A stretch of 59,958 nucleotides of DNA, taken from NCBI GenBank assembly GCA_009691245.1, contig SHUM01000016.1:1-59958 (forward strand). The letters are read 5' to 3'. The notes beneath the pieces were generated by a model. That model did not search any database, was not told the origin of the DNA, and saw nothing but the letters and a program-made list of their open reading frames with translations. The stretch comes from Acidobacteriota bacterium. GTDB taxonomy: Bacteria > Acidobacteriota > Terriglobia > 2-12-FULL-54-10. Each line of letters begins with the position of its first letter. Positions within the stretch are counted from its first letter, which is position 1. Positions 58,741 through 59,958 of this stretch are shown one piece after another. The position numbers were made by a program, and so were the translations under genes.

Positions 58741-58957
58741 GTCCAAAACTTCCCTCACTCAATGCCCGTCAAGTAATCACCTTATTACACCAGCATGGTT
58801 TTGCTCTTGACCGCCAGTCGGGCAGCCATGCGATCTTCATCCACACTGATGGGCGCAGAACCACTGTACCGATACACGGAAACGTGATCCTGGCAAAGGC
58901 CTTCTGCGCCAAATTTTGAAAGATGCCGAGATCCATCCGGCGAAATTGATTTCGTGA
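58737..58957 (+). pseudogene. hicA: HicA-family mRNA interferase with a C-terminal frameshift
   Basis: The GTG start (GTG AGT CCA AAA) yields MSPKLPSLNARQVITLLHQH, then GFALDRQSGSHAIFIHTDGR with the catalytic His, and TTVPIHGNVILAKAFCAKF, stopping at 58919. The last eight residues are out of frame. A -1 shift after LAK gives GLLRQILKDAEIHPAKLIS, the normal HicA C-terminus, ending at 58957. This may be a true inactivating deletion or a sequence error. The truncated product probably lacks the last helix. Confidence 0.75.
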
Positions 58958-58960
58958 AAA

Positions 58961-59338
58961 TCAGGCCTTGGCGGGCTTGTTGCGGTTGATGATGACGCGG
59001 ACGTGGGTGCCTTCGCCGATTTTTTCTTTTTCGTTGTGGGCCTCGACGGCGAACGTTACGCGCCGGCCTTCGATGGATTCCACTTTGGAAATCACGCGCA
59101 CCTTCTGCCCGATGGGCGTGCCTGCGAGATGCGTGATGTTCACCTTGTAGCCAACCGAACTTTCTCCTTCTTCGAGATACGGCTTGAGCAGCGCGACGGA
59201 GCAGCGCTCCATGAAGCCGATCATGGAGGGCGTCGAGAAGACGAAGCGGCCTTCGGCGGCCAGATGCGGCGCGGCGTGCTTCTCCTCGGTGGGTTCGTCG
59301 ATCTCGTGCGAGACGCCGGGTTGCAGTTCAGGTTTCAT
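58961..59338 (-). CDS. Hot-dog fold thioesterase (FlK-like)
   Basis: A 125-residue thioesterase-like protein. The ATG at 59338 has GGAG 8 bases upstream (the frame extends to 59347). The sequence has [20 protein letters not shown], the helix that holds the catalytic Thr/Glu-type site, then [20 protein letters not shown] and [20 protein letters not shown]. This is the layout of fluoroacetyl-CoA-type thioesterases, although the real substrate is likely another acyl-CoA. It is 5 bases after ridA, so they are probably one operon. Confidence 0.82.
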   Translation of the reverse strand: MKPELQPGVSHEIDEPTEEKHAAPHLAAEGRFVFSTPSMIGFMERCSVALLKPYLEEGESSVGYKVNITHLAGTPIGQKVRVISKVESIEGRRVTFAVEAHNEKEKIGEGTHVRVIINRNKPAKA

Positions 59339-59343
59339 GGGAT

Positions 59344-59814
59344 TCACTCCACTTCCACGATCATTTCCAGTTCCACACAGACGCCCAGCGGCAGCTCGTT
59401 GACGCCGACGGCGGCGCGGGCGTGCTTGCCGGCTTCACCGAACAGTTCGCCTAGCAATGTTGACGCCCCGTCCACCACTTTGGGTTGATCGTGGAATCCC
59501 GGAGCGGAGGCGACGTAGCCGGTTACTTTCACGATGCGGCGAACATGGTCGAGTGAGCCGGTAACCGACTTCACCGCGGCCAGCGCGTTCAGAGCGCAGA
59601 GGCGCGCAGCCTGCTGGCCCTGCCACAGCGTAATGTCGTCGCCCACGTGGCCGTTGTGCTTCAGCTCACCTTTTTCGCGCGGGACCTGGCCGGAAACAAA
59701 CACCAGGTTGCCGCTGCGCACGGCGGGGATGTAGGCCGCCACGGGAATCGGTGTCGCGGGGAGCGCCAGACCCATCTGCTCGAGTTTTCCTTCGATCAAT
59801 TTTTCTAAATCCAT
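59344..59814 (-). CDS. RidA-family enamine/imine deaminase
   Basis: A 156-residue YjgF/RidA protein. [20 protein letters not shown] is the N-terminal core. [20 protein letters not shown] and [13 protein letters not shown] follow, with [16 protein letters not shown] at the end. The family forms trimers; classical RidA releases ammonia from reactive 2-aminoacrylate, and the key Arg (usually in 'ARxxxxVxxLP') is replaced here by [11 protein letters not shown], so the catalytic Arg seems kept. It belongs to the longer, atypical YjgF branch. Confidence 0.88.
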   Translation of the reverse strand: MDLEKLIEGKLEQMGLALPATPIPVAAYIPAVRSGNLVFVSGQVPREKGELKHNGHVGDDITLWQGQQAARLCALNALAAVKSVTGSLDHVRRIVKVTGYVASAPGFHDQPKVVDGASTLLGELFGEAGKHARAAVGVNELPLGVCVELEMIVEVE

Positions 59815-59870
59815 TTCGAGGATCCTCCGCGTGGCGTCCGATGCTCCAGGGACGTCGCGCTCTGCAATCA

Positions 59871-59958
59871 GAGCCCCGACCGCCAGGGAGGGGCACGTCC
59901 AAAGGTTAGTGACAATCGGCGACTGTGCTCCCTCCCTAGCGGTCGGGGCTCTGATTAA
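59871..59958. repeat. Palindrome with AATCAGAGCCCCGACCGC arms at the right edge
   Basis: Arms CAATCAGAGCCCCGACCGCC and GCGGTCGGGGCTCTGATTAA with inner AGGGAGGG/CTCCCTCC close a loop of about 35 bases. It reaches the end of the window and may continue. It lies upstream of ridA. Confidence 0.7.

Overview
The window reads as a chromosomal segment of an acidobacterium, probably near Bryobacterales/Solibacter. It is GC-rich. It encodes a large Oar-type TonB-dependent receptor with an N-terminal carboxypeptidase-regulatory domain, and a matrixin protease that ends in a domain resembling the Solibacter C-terminal domain. It also carries many secreted proteins and lipoproteins and a high density of interspersed palindromic repeats. 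All taxonomic and functional calls come from reading the sequence; no database search was run.

Layout. 1-4000: mostly minus-strand genes for envelope or regulatory proteins (Spy/CpxP-like, receiver-TPR, peptidase MA-like). 4104-7421: Oar-like receiver of the outer membrane, followed by a strong terminator. 7655-11286: 3-methyladenine DNA glycosylase, then a matrixin with a secreted partner. 11595-18408: Sel1 lipoprotein, prmC, TlpA-like thioredoxin, a beta-barrel protein, cca and a GT9-like protein. 18679-20506: an IS1595-type element with 23-bp perfect inverted repeats, an intact transposase and a frameshifted DUF3800-like passenger. 20707-36466 (minus): a long dcw cluster in the order mraZ-rsmH-ftsL-ftsI-murE-murF-mraY-ftsW-murG-murC-murB-ftsQ-ftsA. 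murD, ddl and ftsZ are absent from it, and the IS lies where ftsZ would be expected. 36923-41259: a 2H phosphoesterase and ilvC-ilvB-ilvN. 41664-43391: an unusual in-frame fusion of a FliA-like sigma factor, lacking region 4, to a TPR protein. 43650-43747: tRNA-Sec. 43923-49241: cimA, envelope proteins and a methyltransferase. 49597-53557: DinB-like and secreted proteins, a stand-alone LuxR-type HTH and decayed genes. 53724-57764 (minus): dnaG-rpoD. 58051-59814: a DinB-like protein, hicB with a frameshifted hicA, a hot-dog thioesterase and ridA.

How the genes fit together. The dcw cluster makes the lipid-linked peptidoglycan precursor (MurB, MurC, MurE, MurF, MraY, MurG; MurE has the DNPR motif of meso-diaminopimelate enzymes) and divisome parts (FtsL, FtsI, FtsW, FtsQ, FtsA). 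Upstream of mraZ there is a good promoter and five GTGGA-like boxes at 10-bp period, which fits MraZ autoregulation. The ilvC/ilvB/ilvN genes plus cimA indicate isoleucine synthesis from pyruvate through citramalate. tRNA-Sec implies the organism decodes UGA as selenocysteine, although selA, selB and selD are not in this window.

The most interesting items are the sigma-TPR chimera with its TTGAC/GTCAA array, the IS carrying a DUF3800 gene broken at a run of eight T, a small membrane ORF interrupted by a single in-frame TGA in a genome with tRNA-Sec, and about ten palindromic repeat families that often overlap stop codons or sit inside essential operons.
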